Source: Culturomica massiliensis
Lineage (GTDB): Bacteria > Bacteroidota > Bacteroidia > Bacteroidales > Marinifilaceae
Assembly: GCF_900091655.1 (NCBI RefSeq)
Contig: NZ_LT594621.1
Coordinates: 186,001 to 250,000 of the forward strand
Direction of reading: 5' to 3'
Length of the DNA: 64,000 nucleotides
Below the pieces are notes generated by a model, which did no database searches, had not been told where the DNA came from, and was given only the letters and a program-made list of their open reading frames with translations. The position numbers and the translations under genes were made by a program. Each line of letters begins with the position of its first letter. Within the stretch, counting starts at the first letter, position 1. Below are positions 44,283 to 53,675 of the stretch, piece after piece.

Positions 44283-46253
44283 ATGGCCTATTTAAAATTT
44301 AACAAAGATGAATTGGTGAATCTGGAATATTCACTGAAGCGTGAGGTTCTCGCAACAAACCGGGCGGGTGGCTATATGTCCTCCACGATTATTTGCTGTA
44401 ATACCCGAAAATATCATGGATTGTTGATTGTACCTATCGAGGAGTTCAACAATGAGAACCACGTGTTATTGTCTTCCCTGGATGAAACTGTGATACAACA
44501 CGGACAGGCTTTTAATCTCGGTATTCATAAATATCCGGGTAATTATGAGCCCAGGGGACATAAATATATTGTTGATTTTGAATATGAGCCGGTATATACT
44601 CTGACATACAGGGTCGGCGGTGTGGTTTTGAAGAAAGAGATTGTACTGGTGCATAATGAAGATCAGGTCGTTATCCGTTATACATTGGTGGATGCCCATT
44701 CGGAAACCTTACTTCGTCTGAAGCCGTTCCTGGCATATCGCAATGTGAATAGCCTGTGTAAGGCCAATATGATGGCCAATACGAAATATGAGTTGGTAGA
44801 AAACGGCATCCGTTCTAAATTATATAACGGTTTCCCTTACCTGCATATGCAGTTGAGCAAGGGGAATGAGTTTGTTGCGACCCCGGATTGGTATAAGAAT
44901 ATCGAGTATATGGAAGAAGAAAACCGGGGATATGACTTCCGGGAAGATTTATTTGTACCGGGCTATTTTGAAGTACCGATCAAGAAGGGGGAAAGTATTA
45001 TTTTCTCGGCTTCCACCGTACCTGCAGCAACGGGCAGGCTGAAGAGCAAATTTCAGAAGCTGGTTGATGCCCGTGCTCCCCGAAACAGTTTTGTGAATTG
45101 TTTGAAATATTCAGCTTCCCAGTTTGTCGTAAAAGAGGGGAAAGATACGGAGATTATCGCCGGTTATCCGTGGTTCGGAGCCTGGGGACGGGATACATTT
45201 ATCGCTTTGCCGGGCGTAACATTGTCTGCTGCCGGGGATACCAGGACGTGTAAAGACGTACTCGATACCATGTCGCGTCAGTTGTGCAACGGATTGTTCC
45301 CGAATGTCGGAAAAGGCAAGAATGCCGCCTACAATTCCGTAGATGCTCCGATGTGGTATTTTAAGGCATTGCAGGAATACGGCGAGGCAATCGGTGATAC
45401 GGCATTGATTTGGAAAAATTACGGTTCCAGGATGAAATCTATCCTGACGGCCTATCGTGCAGGAGTCAATGCTTATGTGCAGATGCATGAGAACGGTTTG
45501 ATATGGGCGGATGAGCCCGGTAAAGCATTGACCTGGATGGATGCCATCGTAAATGGACGTCCGGTAACTCCGAGAGGCGGTTATCAGGTTGAGATCAATG
45601 CTTTGTGGTATAATGCCGTTTGCTATACCTTAAAATTGGCACAAGAGGCCGGAGACACGAAATTTGTGAATGCCTGGGAACAGATGCCCGAGCGTATAAA
45701 AGACAGTTTCCTGAAAATATTCTGGAACGAAGAAAAAGAGTATCTGGCTGATTATGTAAGCCAGGAGGGACAAAATATATTCGTACGTCCGAATCAGGTC
45801 ATTGCCTGTTCGTTGGAATATTCCATGCTGACTGATGAAATGAAGCGGAAGATTCTGGACGTTGTAAAGAGAGAGTTGTTGACCCCGAGGGGTTTACGTA
45901 CTTTGTCGCCGAAAAATCCCAATTACAAGGGATTGTATGGCGGAAGCCAGCCCGATCGGGACGAAGCTTATCATCAGGGAACGGTATGGCCTTGGTTGAC
46001 GGGACCGTATATTGAGGCTAATTTCAGGCTGTATGGCACGTCTTTTGCATCTAAGGCGAAAGAATTGCTTGCCGGCTTTGAGGAAGACATGACTCTGTAC
46101 GGTGTATGTTCCGTGTCGGAAGTATATGACGGTAATCCTCCTTATGCACCTAACGGTTGCATCTCGCAGGCCTGGAGTGTTGGGGAAATTCTCAGAGGAC
46201 TGGCGTTGATCCATAAGTTTGAGAAGGGCGCTTCGAAGGGAAAGAAGAAATAA
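44283..46253 (+). CDS. Glycogen debranching enzyme (amylo-alpha-1,6-glucosidase type, GH133)
   Basis: The 656-residue protein has an N-terminal GDE_N-type beta domain (about 15-235, with SSTIICCNTRKYHGLLI) and a C-terminal (alpha/alpha)6 catalytic domain with AGYPWFGAWGRDTFIALPG, WMDAIVNGRPVTPRGG and YHQGTVWPWLTGPY. The acidic residues in these motifs are the likely catalytic pair. It hydrolyses the alpha-1,6 branch glucose of limit dextrins. The transferase half of the eukaryotic enzyme is absent, as is usual for the bacterial form. It lies 39 bp after glgB. Confidence 0.93.
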   Translation: MAYLKFNKDELVNLEYSLKREVLATNRAGGYMSSTIICCNTRKYHGLLIVPIEEFNNENHVLLSSLDETVIQHGQAFNLGIHKYPGNYEPRGHKYIVDFEYEPVYTLTYRVGGVVLKKEIVLVHNEDQVVIRYTLVDAHSETLLRLKPFLAYRNVNSLCKANMMANTKYELVENGIRSKLYNGFPYLHMQLSKGNEFVATPDWYKNIEYMEEENRGYDFREDLFVPGYFEVPIKKGESIIFSASTVPAATGRLKSKFQKLVDARAPRNSFVNCLKYSASQFVVKEGKDTEIIAGYPWFGAWGRDTFIALPGVTLSAAGDTRTCKDVLDTMSRQLCNGLFPNVGKGKNAAYNSVDAPMWYFKALQEYGEAIGDTALIWKNYGSRMKSILTAYRAGVNAYVQMHENGLIWADEPGKALTWMDAIVNGRPVTPRGGYQVEINALWYNAVCYTLKLAQEAGDTKFVNAWEQMPERIKDSFLKIFWNEEKEYLADYVSQEGQNIFVRPNQVIACSLEYSMLTDEMKRKILDVVKRELLTPRGLRTLSPKNPNYKGLYGGSQPDRDEAYHQGTVWPWLTGPYIEANFRLYGTSFASKAKELLAGFEEDMTLYGVCSVSEVYDGNPPYAPNGCISQAWSVGEILRGLALIHKFEKGASKGKKK

Positions 46254-46283
46254 AGGTTGTTAATTATCAGAAATCAGGAATAT

Positions 46284-47570
46284 ATGAAAACAAGAGTTTT
46301 AATGTTCGGTTGGGAGTTCCCGCCTCATATTGCCGGGGGATTGGGAACTGCCTGTTTGGGATTGACGAAAGGGCTTGCCAAGCAGGGTGTTGAGGTTTTG
46401 TTTGTGATGCCGAAAGCCAGTGGGGATGAGGATCAGAGCGCCGCCAGAATTATCAATGCAAGTGATGTAGAAGCTTTGTTCGACGTTGTCGATATCGAGG
46501 AATACTGGAAGAATATCAATTTTATGGAGATCGGGTCGAACCTGATTCCATACATGGATCCGGAACGTTTTGAGAGAGAAGTGAACGAGCAGTTGAAAAC
46601 CGGTCATCAGGAAAATCGTATCGGTTTTAAGAATAAGTATACATTTTCGGGTAAATATGGGGCAAACCTGATGGAAGAAGTCGCCCGTTATGCTATTGTG
46701 GCTGCGACTATCGCCCGTCAGCAGCAGTTTGATGTTATACATGCTCACGACTGGCTGACTTATGCAGCCGGAATTGCTGCTAAGAAAGTATCCGGAAAAC
46801 CTTTGGTGATTCATGTGCATGCTACCGAATTCGACCGTAGCGGAGAAAACGTGAATCAGTTGGTGTTTGATCTGGAACGTCAGGGTATGCTTGCAGCCGA
46901 TCGGGTGATTACAGTAAGTAACCTGACCCGTAATATTGTTGTCAATCGTTATGGAATAGATCCGGCAAAAGTGGTGACTGTACATAACGCTGTTGATTTT
47001 CAGTCGTATAAAGATATGAATGTGGAACGCGGAGTGAAGGAAAAAGTCGTTACCTTCCTCGGACGTATCACATATCAGAAAGGACCGGAGTATTTTATCG
47101 AAGCTGCCCACAAAGTACTGAAGGCATATCCGGATGTACGTTTTGTAATGGCGGGAAGCGGGGATTTGATGAATCGTTCCATCCGAAGGGTCGCTAAATT
47201 GAGAATGGCTACTCATTTTCATTTTACGGGATTTCTCCGGGGACAGGATGTACAGAAAATGTTTGCTCAGAGTGACGTATATGTTATGCCCTCTGTTTCC
47301 GAACCGTTCGGAATATCTCCGCTGGAAGCTATGCGTTCCGGAGTGCCGACCATTATTTCCAAACAATCCGGAGTAGCGGAAGTGTTGAAACATGCTTTGA
47401 AAGTCGATTTCTGGGATGTGGACGCATTGGCAGATGCTATTTACGGTTTGCTGAAATATCCGGCATTATCGCAAATGTCAGGAAGATGCGGTTTGGAAGA
47501 AGTAAATACGCTGAAATGGGAAAATGCAGCTTATTTATTGAAGCAAATATACGAAGACGTAAAGAAATAA
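46284..47570 (+). CDS. GT4-family glycosyltransferase of the glycogen operon
   Basis: The 428-residue enzyme has a GT-B fold. The N-terminal domain begins VLMFGWEFPPHIAGGLGTA, a loop that in starch/glycogen-synthase-like enzymes contacts the sugar nucleotide. The C-terminal domain holds FLGRITYQKGPEYFIEAA and SVSEPFGISPLEAM, the E-x7-E-type nucleotide-sugar site. It is closer to GT4/GT5-type transferases than to GT3. Its operon position suggests a role in alpha-glucan synthesis or priming, or maltosyl transfer; the acceptor is unknown. I chose the ATG at 46284 (MKTRVLMFG) over the upstream 46257. Confidence 0.88.
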   Translation: MKTRVLMFGWEFPPHIAGGLGTACLGLTKGLAKQGVEVLFVMPKASGDEDQSAARIINASDVEALFDVVDIEEYWKNINFMEIGSNLIPYMDPERFEREVNEQLKTGHQENRIGFKNKYTFSGKYGANLMEEVARYAIVAATIARQQQFDVIHAHDWLTYAAGIAAKKVSGKPLVIHVHATEFDRSGENVNQLVFDLERQGMLAADRVITVSNLTRNIVVNRYGIDPAKVVTVHNAVDFQSYKDMNVERGVKEKVVTFLGRITYQKGPEYFIEAAHKVLKAYPDVRFVMAGSGDLMNRSIRRVAKLRMATHFHFTGFLRGQDVQKMFAQSDVYVMPSVSEPFGISPLEAMRSGVPTIISKQSGVAEVLKHALKVDFWDVDALADAIYGLLKYPALSQMSGRCGLEEVNTLKWENAAYLLKQIYEDVKK

Positions 47571-47637
47571 AACAACAGGGAGACAGGCTTTTATCACGGG
47601 GGAACCAATACGAAATAAACAATAAATTGATAATATT

Positions 47638-48996
47638 ATGGATAAGAAGACATTATGCTTGTACTTTCAGGTTCATCAGCCGGTACGCTTAAAAAAATAT
47701 CACTTTTTTGATATCGGTAAGAGTCATGAATATTATGATGACTTCGCCAATCGGACTATTACCCAAAAAGTAGCTAAACGCTGTTATTTACCGGCTAATA
47801 GGATGATGCTGGATCTGATAAAAAAATATGGAAAAAATTTTAAGGTTACTTTTTCCATATCCGGTTTGGCAATCGAACAATTCGAGAAATACGCGCCGGA
47901 AGTGATCGATAGTTTTAAGGCATTGGCAAAAACCGGATGTGTAGAATTTCTGGCCGAAACTTATTCACATTCTCTGGCAAGTTTAGTGGATGAGAAAGAA
48001 TTCAAATTGCAGGTAAAGATGCATGCCGACCTGATTAAAAAACTGTTCGGTTATACCCCTGTGACCTTCCGGAATACGGAGTTGGTATATTCGGACAAGA
48101 TCGGAGAAATGGTAGCGCATATGGGATATACGACGATGTTGACCGAAGGAGCCAAACATATTCTCGGTTGGAAGAGTCCTAATTATGTCTATACGAATGC
48201 CTTGAATCCTAAATTGAAATTATTGTTGAAAAATTTCCGGTTGAGCGATGATATAGCATTTCGTTTTTCTGATAAATCCTGGAGTGAATGGCCTTTGAGT
48301 GCTGATAAATATACCGGTTGGCTGAGTGAGGCTGTAAAGGATGACGATGTTGTCAATCTGTTTATGGATTATGAGACTTTGGGCGAACATCAGAGTTCTG
48401 ATACCGGAATTTTCGATTTTATATATAATTTGCCGGAACAGGTATTATCGACCGGTTCATTCGAATTTCTAACACCCCGTGAAGTGGTTGCCAAACATTT
48501 ACCGGTGGCTCCTTTGCACGTTCCTTTTGCAATTTCCTGGGCGGATGAAGAACGGGATCTGACAGCTTGGCTGGGAAATGAATTACAGATGGAAGCTTTT
48601 GAAGAATTGTACAAAATACGTCATAAGGTAGAAGCGTTGAAAGATCCGGTTTTGAACGACGATTACAAGTGCCTGCAAGCCAGCGATCATTTTTACTATA
48701 TGTGTACCAAACTGTTTGCCGACGGAATTGTGCATCAGTACTTTACGCCTTACGATTCACCTTATGAGGCATTTATCAATTACATGAATGTATTGAGTGA
48801 TTTTATTGCCCGGGTTGATGAGGAAGACGAGAAGAAGGGGAAACCGGCAAAGGCGGTAGCTAAAAAAGTGGCAGAGCCGCAGGCTGCCAAAGTGACGAAG
48901 AAAGCGGCAACTGTAAAAAAAGAGGAAGGAAAAACAACCCGGAAAACGACGGGTAAAAAAGTAGAATCTGAAGTAAAAAAGACGAAGAAAAAGTGA
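47638..48996 (+). CDS. GH57 alpha-amylase-like enzyme with a lysine-rich C-terminal tail
   Basis: The 452-residue protein opens with the GH57 motif LYFQVHQPVRLKKY. It continues with the GLAIEQF, EFLAETYSHSLASL, FRNTELVYSD and NLFMDYETLGEHQ regions that carry the family's catalytic Glu and Asp. It should cleave or rearrange alpha-1,4-glucan in the cytoplasm, as no signal peptide is seen. The last 54 residues are low complexity: 20 are Lys, mixed with Ala, Thr and Glu, like histone H1 tails. Such a tail is not part of the GH57 fold. A hairpin terminator follows. Confidence 0.92.
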   Translation: MDKKTLCLYFQVHQPVRLKKYHFFDIGKSHEYYDDFANRTITQKVAKRCYLPANRMMLDLIKKYGKNFKVTFSISGLAIEQFEKYAPEVIDSFKALAKTGCVEFLAETYSHSLASLVDEKEFKLQVKMHADLIKKLFGYTPVTFRNTELVYSDKIGEMVAHMGYTTMLTEGAKHILGWKSPNYVYTNALNPKLKLLLKNFRLSDDIAFRFSDKSWSEWPLSADKYTGWLSEAVKDDDVVNLFMDYETLGEHQSSDTGIFDFIYNLPEQVLSTGSFEFLTPREVVAKHLPVAPLHVPFAISWADEERDLTAWLGNELQMEAFEELYKIRHKVEALKDPVLNDDYKCLQASDHFYYMCTKLFADGIVHQYFTPYDSPYEAFINYMNVLSDFIARVDEEDEKKGKPAKAVAKKVAEPQAAKVTKKAATVKKEEGKTTRKTTGKKVESEVKKTKKK

Positions 48997-49021
48997 GAAT
49001 GAGTTGAAGGGAGATATAGGG

Positions 49022-49068
49022 GAAGCCAGGGAATGAGAAGGCTGTAAGGCCGCTTATTCCTTGGCTTC
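49022..49068 (+). terminator. Terminator between the GH57 gene and the GT3-GT35 gene
   Basis: GAAGCCAGGGAATGAG (49022-49037) pairs at 14 of 16 positions with CTTATTCCTTGGCTTC (49053-49068), followed by TATTTTTAA. It splits the glycogen locus into two transcripts. Confidence 0.75.
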
Positions 49069-49122
49069 TATTTTTAAGCTTCCTTTTCAGTCGTGATTTG
49101 TGGTTCAAAAATTATTTTTTTA

Positions 49123-49130
49123 TACCTTTG
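49123..49130 (+). promoter_or_regulatory. -7 box for the GT3-GT35 gene
   Basis: TACCTTTG matches TAnnTTTG and lies 27 nt before the ATG at 49158. A TTTG at 49097-49100 is a possible -33 element with a slightly long 22-bp spacing. It lies within the upstream extension of the frame (from 49098), supporting the later start. Confidence 0.5.
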
Positions 49131-49157
49131 CGCTCACTTGAAGTAAAATATAATATT

Positions 49158-52100
49158 ATGGATAACAATAAATTAAAGAATCCTGCCTATTTGTTTGAGG
49201 TAAGTTGGGAAGTTTGTAATAAGGTCGGAGGAATACATACCGTGATTTCGACGAAAGCATTGAATATGGTGAAAGAATACAGCAACAGCCATATTTTAAT
49301 CGGTCCGGATGTGTGGAGATATACGGAACAGAATCCGGAATTTATCGATGATCCCCGTTTGTTCAGATCCTGGCGGCTTAGAGCGGCCCAGGAGGGGTTG
49401 CGTATCAAGGTGGGACGCTGGAATGTGGCCGGCCAACCGATCGTGATTTTGGTTGATTTTACGACTTTTATTACACAAAAAGATGCGATATTTTCTTCTT
49501 TCTGGGAAAAATATAAGTTGGACTCCATCAGCGGACAGTGGGATTATATCGAACCGGCACTTTTCGGGTATGCTTCGGGAAAAGTGATTGAAAGTTTTGT
49601 ACGTTTCAATACGACGATGCGGCAGCGGATTATTGCGCAGTTCCACGAATGGATGACAGGAACCGGTTTGTTGTATCTGAAATATGCCATGCCGCAAGTG
49701 GGTTGTGTGTTTACAACTCATGCTACAGTATTGGGACGTTGTGTGGCGGGAAATAACTTGCCGTTGTACAGTGAGATGAAAAATTACGTGCCGGAAGAAC
49801 TGGCCAGACGCTTTAATGTCGTGTCCAAACAGTCGTTGGAAAAAACCGCTGCCCAAAATGCGGATTGTTTTACGACTGTAAGTGAAATTACGGCGACGGA
49901 ATGTGCTTATTTTCTGGATAAAGAGGTAGATATTGTTACTCCGAACGGATTTGAAAACGTATTTACCCCGAAAGATTCTGAATTTGAGAAGAAAAGAGAA
50001 GCCGGCCGGGAAAAATTTTTGCAGGTGGCCCAAGCCATATTGGGGCGTCCGGTGGCGGACAATGCCTTGATTGTCGGAATCAGCGGCCGGTATGAGTTTA
50101 AAAATAAGGGAATAGATGTATTTATCGAAGCCTTGGGGCGTTTGAACCGGAAGCACGGGACAAGCCGGGAAGTCTTGGCATTTGTATTGGTGCCTGCCGG
50201 ACAAAACGGTCCGAATAAGGACTTGCAGCACAATATGGAAACTCCGAATTCACCGGTAAATGTAGGCGATCCTTATCTTACGCATTACCTCACCGATCCG
50301 ATGCACGATCCTGTGCTGAACAATATCCGGATGCAGAAATTGTATAACGGGGAAGGAGATATGGTGAAAGTATTCTTTGTGCCGAGTTATCTGAACGGAG
50401 ACGACGGTATTTTCAATATGCCTTATTACGATTTGCTGATTGGAATGGATTTGACGATATTCCCTTCTTATTATGAACCGTGGGGATATACTCCGCTTGA
50501 GAGCCTTGCCTTTAAAGTGCCGACGATTACGACGACTTTGGCCGGTTTCGGTTTGTGGGTAAAAGAACATTACAATATGGATCATCCCGGGATAGACGTT
50601 ATTCACCGGGAAGACGGAAACAGCGATACCGTTATCGATGCAATTGCAGAACGGATTAAATCATATAGCCTGCAAAGTGGTCAGGAGGTATTGAATAATA
50701 AGGAGAATGCAAAGGATGTTTCGCGGATTGCTTTGTGGGATAACCTGATCATATATTATAAAAAAGCGTATGAGATTGCCTTGAATCGTGTAAACGACCG
50801 GTTGAAAGATATGCCGGCTACGGTCAATGAGCAGGTTTCTTATATAGAAAAACAACTTTCGGTAAATACCCCGCATTGGGTGAGTGTGATGATTCATCGC
50901 TCGATACCCGAAAAACTGATAGCTCTCGAGGAACTGGCGAAAAATCTTTGGTGGTGCTGGAATGATGAAGCCCGGGAACTCTTCCGGAGTATCGATATCG
51001 ACCAGTGGCGGGCTTGCGGTCACAATCCGATTGCTTTGCTGGATAAGATTTCGTTGAGCCGTTACAAAGAATTGGAAAATGACCCGGTATTTGTGGGTAA
51101 ATTACAGACGGTGTACGAGCATTTTAAGGCGTATATGGCTGCTAAAGAGAATATGAGCGGGGCCGGAGTCGCATACTTCAGTATGGAATACGGTTTGCAT
51201 ACTTCCCTTAAGATTTATTCAGGAGGGCTTGGAATCCTGGCCGGTGACTATCTGAAAGAAGCCAGTGATAAAGGCACTAAAATTACGGCTGTCGGCCTGT
51301 TGTACCGATACGGTTATTTTACCCAGAAATTATCGGCAATGGGGGATCAGGAAGCCGAATACGAGGCGCAGGATTTTATGAAGATTGCCGTAACGCCGGT
51401 GCGGGATAAAGACGGAAATTGGTTGACCGTCAGCCTGGTATTTCCGGGACGTAACGTATATGCCCGGATGTGGCGGGTAGATGTGGGCCGGATTGAGCTT
51501 TATCTGTTGGATACCGATTTTGAGGATAATTTACAGGAAGACCGTTCCATTACACACCATTTGTACGGCGGAGATTGGGAAAACCGTCTGAAACAGGAGT
51601 TATTGCTGGGATGCGGTGGTATTCAGGCATTGCGTAAACTGGGTATTGAAGCTTCGACTTATCATTGCAATGAAGGACATGCGGCTTTTACCGGACTCGA
51701 ACGCTTGAAAGAGTATATTACGGAACAGAATCTGTCGTTTGCAGAAGCCATGGAGGTTGTCCGTTCGTCTTCTTTGTTTACGACCCATACGCCTGTGCCT
51801 GCCGGACACGATGCTTTTTCTGAAAACATGTTGCGTACTTACATTTCCCATTATGCCGATCGATTGAAAATCAGTTGGGAGCAGTTGTTGGGACTGGGTA
51901 AGATCAATGTAGCCGATCCGAACGAGAAGTTTTCGATGAGCTTCCTGGCGGCCAACTTGTCGCAGGAAGTAAACGGCGTAAGCTGGTTGCACGGTGAGGT
52001 AAGCCGGGATATTTTCAAAGGCTTGTGGCCCGGTTATTTCCCGGAAGAATTGCACATTAGCTATGTAACCAACGGAGTACACTATCCGACATGGACGGCT

Positions 52101-53402
52101 CCGGAATGGAAGAAGATCGAATCCCGTATATTCGGAGAGGCTTTCCAGACACACCATTACGATAAGAGTTGCTTTGAGGAAATCTATAAAGTGCCCGACG
52201 AAACGGTATTCCAGGTGCGTAACAGTTTGCGCAAGCGTCTGATCGACCATATCAAGCATATGCTGACCAATGGCGTGGCAGCTTCTTATTTTACACCGCG
52301 TCAGGTGATCGAGATTCACGATACATTGCGTGACGATATCCTTACAATCGGTTTTGCCCGTCGCTTTGCTACCTATAAACGGGCTCATCTGTTGTTCCGG
52401 AATCTGGACCGCCTGGATGAGATCGTGAATAATCCGAAACATCCGGTACAGTTTATATTTGCCGGTAAAGCGCATCCGGCCGATAAAGCAGGACAGGATC
52501 TGATAAAACGGATTGTGGAAATCTCCAAACATCCGAAATTCATCGGTAAAGTGTTGTTTTTGCCGAATTACGATATGGATTTAGCGAAGAATCTGGTACA
52601 AGGGGTGGATGTATGGATGAATACGCCTACCCGTCCCCAGGAAGCTTCCGGTACCAGTGGGGAAAAAGCCGCCATGAACGGCGTTATGCATTTCAGTGTA
52701 CTCGACGGCTGGTGGGTAGAAGGGTATCGTCCGGATGCCGGATGGATGTTGCCGATGGAGCGGACGTATGAAAACCAGGCTTATCAGGATGAACTCGATT
52801 CTGAAATGATATATAACATCATCGACGACGATATCGCTCCTTTGTTCTACGATAAGAATGCAGCCGGCATGTCACCGCGCTGGATCAGCTACATCAAAAA
52901 TACGATCGCTAAAGTGGCTTCTAATTTTACCACAAACCGGATGCTGATCGACTACGAAAATCAATACTATATTCCGATGTCCGAACGGTATCATCAGATG
53001 ATTGCCGATAATTTCGCCATGGCTACGGACATTGCAACCTGGAAGAAAAAAGTCAGTCAGGAGTGGGATAACATTGAAATTGTAAGCCTCGATATCCCGA
53101 GCCGTTCCAAGCAGATTATCGCTCTCGGAAAATCGTATTGGGGGAAAGTGACGTTGGAAATCGGAGATCTTTCCATGGAAGATGTAGGTGTGGAACTGGT
53201 AGCTGCCGAACAACATAACGACAAGCTGGTGATTCGCGAGAAACACGATTTTACACCGGTATCCCAGGAGGATGGAAAAGCTGTTTATCATATCGATGTG
53301 ACAGCCGATGCTCCGGGAGTACTCAATCTGGCATTGCGTATTTATCCGAAAAATCCGTTACTGCCTCACCGTCAGGATTTCGCCTTAGTAAAATGGCTGT
53401 AA
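49158..53402 (+). CDS. Bifunctional GT3 glycogen synthase - GT35 alpha-glucan phosphorylase fusion
   Basis: The 1414-residue product joins two enzymes. Residues 1 to about 570 are a GT3-type glycogen synthase with the eukaryote-like opening LFEVSWEVCNKVGGIHTVISTKA (given in part), GISGRYEFKNKGIDVFIEAL and PSYYEPWGYTPLESLAF. A DUF3417 segment (LEELAKNLWWCWNDEAREL) then introduces the phosphorylase (about 610-1414), with SMEYGLHTSLKIYSGGLG, HCNEGHAAF, ARRFATYKRAHLL and the PLP-lysine motif EASGTSGEKAAMNG. One chain would thus both extend glycogen from a nucleotide sugar and release glucose-1-phosphate. It has its own promoter and terminator. Confidence 0.93.
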   Translation: MDNNKLKNPAYLFEVSWEVCNKVGGIHTVISTKALNMVKEYSNSHILIGPDVWRYTEQNPEFIDDPRLFRSWRLRAAQEGLRIKVGRWNVAGQPIVILVDFTTFITQKDAIFSSFWEKYKLDSISGQWDYIEPALFGYASGKVIESFVRFNTTMRQRIIAQFHEWMTGTGLLYLKYAMPQVGCVFTTHATVLGRCVAGNNLPLYSEMKNYVPEELARRFNVVSKQSLEKTAAQNADCFTTVSEITATECAYFLDKEVDIVTPNGFENVFTPKDSEFEKKREAGREKFLQVAQAILGRPVADNALIVGISGRYEFKNKGIDVFIEALGRLNRKHGTSREVLAFVLVPAGQNGPNKDLQHNMETPNSPVNVGDPYLTHYLTDPMHDPVLNNIRMQKLYNGEGDMVKVFFVPSYLNGDDGIFNMPYYDLLIGMDLTIFPSYYEPWGYTPLESLAFKVPTITTTLAGFGLWVKEHYNMDHPGIDVIHREDGNSDTVIDAIAERIKSYSLQSGQEVLNNKENAKDVSRIALWDNLIIYYKKAYEIALNRVNDRLKDMPATVNEQVSYIEKQLSVNTPHWVSVMIHRSIPEKLIALEELAKNLWWCWNDEARELFRSIDIDQWRACGHNPIALLDKISLSRYKELENDPVFVGKLQTVYEHFKAYMAAKENMSGAGVAYFSMEYGLHTSLKIYSGGLGILAGDYLKEASDKGTKITAVGLLYRYGYFTQKLSAMGDQEAEYEAQDFMKIAVTPVRDKDGNWLTVSLVFPGRNVYARMWRVDVGRIELYLLDTDFEDNLQEDRSITHHLYGGDWENRLKQELLLGCGGIQALRKLGIEASTYHCNEGHAAFTGLERLKEYITEQNLSFAEAMEVVRSSSLFTTHTPVPAGHDAFSENMLRTYISHYADRLKISWEQLLGLGKINVADPNEKFSMSFLAANLSQEVNGVSWLHGEVSRDIFKGLWPGYFPEELHISYVTNGVHYPTWTAPEWKKIESRIFGEAFQTHHYDKSCFEEIYKVPDETVFQVRNSLRKRLIDHIKHMLTNGVAASYFTPRQVIEIHDTLRDDILTIGFARRFATYKRAHLLFRNLDRLDEIVNNPKHPVQFIFAGKAHPADKAGQDLIKRIVEISKHPKFIGKVLFLPNYDMDLAKNLVQGVDVWMNTPTRPQEASGTSGEKAAMNGVMHFSVLDGWWVEGYRPDAGWMLPMERTYENQAYQDELDSEMIYNIIDDDIAPLFYDKNAAGMSPRWISYIKNTIAKVASNFTTNRMLIDYENQYYIPMSERYHQMIADNFAMATDIATWKKKVSQEWDNIEIVSLDIPSRSKQIIALGKSYWGKVTLEIGDLSMEDVGVELVAAEQHNDKLVIREKHDFTPVSQEDGKAVYHIDVTADAPGVLNLALRIYPKNPLLPHRQDFALVKWL

Positions 53403-53454
53403 TCCGGTGCAGATACAATAATAAAGCAGTTTAATCAAGCCTGCTTTTCACATT

Positions 53455-53486
53455 AAAACGAGATCCCTGAAAAGGGACCTCGTTTT
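53455..53486 (+). terminator. Rho-independent terminator after the GT3-GT35 gene
   Basis: AAAACGAGATCCC (53455-53467) pairs with GGGACCTCGTTTT (53474-53486), with one mismatch and a 6-nt loop, followed by a T-rich run. Confidence 0.85.
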
Positions 53487-53606
53487 TATTTTTTCCATAA
53501 AACAAAAAATTACCGGCAAAGTTCAGCATGACATTTTTATGTGTATCACTGAATGGAATATTTACCAATGTATAGTTATTTGATTATAATTGTATAAATA
53601 AAGTTA

Positions 53607-53636
53607 TTGGAGTATATGTATTTTAGTTTATATTTG
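53607..53636 (+). promoter_or_regulatory. Consensus promoter of the frameshifted lipoprotein gene
   Basis: TTG (53607-53609), 19 bp, TATATTTG (53629-53636) is a perfect Bacteroidota promoter 40 bp upstream of the ATG at 53676. The broken gene and the barrel gene behind it are therefore probably still transcribed. Confidence 0.7.
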
Positions 53637-53675
53637 TAAAATTAAGGAATCTCCTAATCCCAAATATGTAACAAA

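Noticed and set aside
46299..47393. Long antisense ORF opposite the GT4 gene
   Set aside because: It is a shadow of a well-supported glycosyltransferase, with Ser/His/Ile-rich composition and no domain.
49296..52532. Several long antisense ORFs opposite the GT3-GT35 gene
   Set aside because: The plus-strand frame has continuous catalytic motifs; the antisense frames have none.
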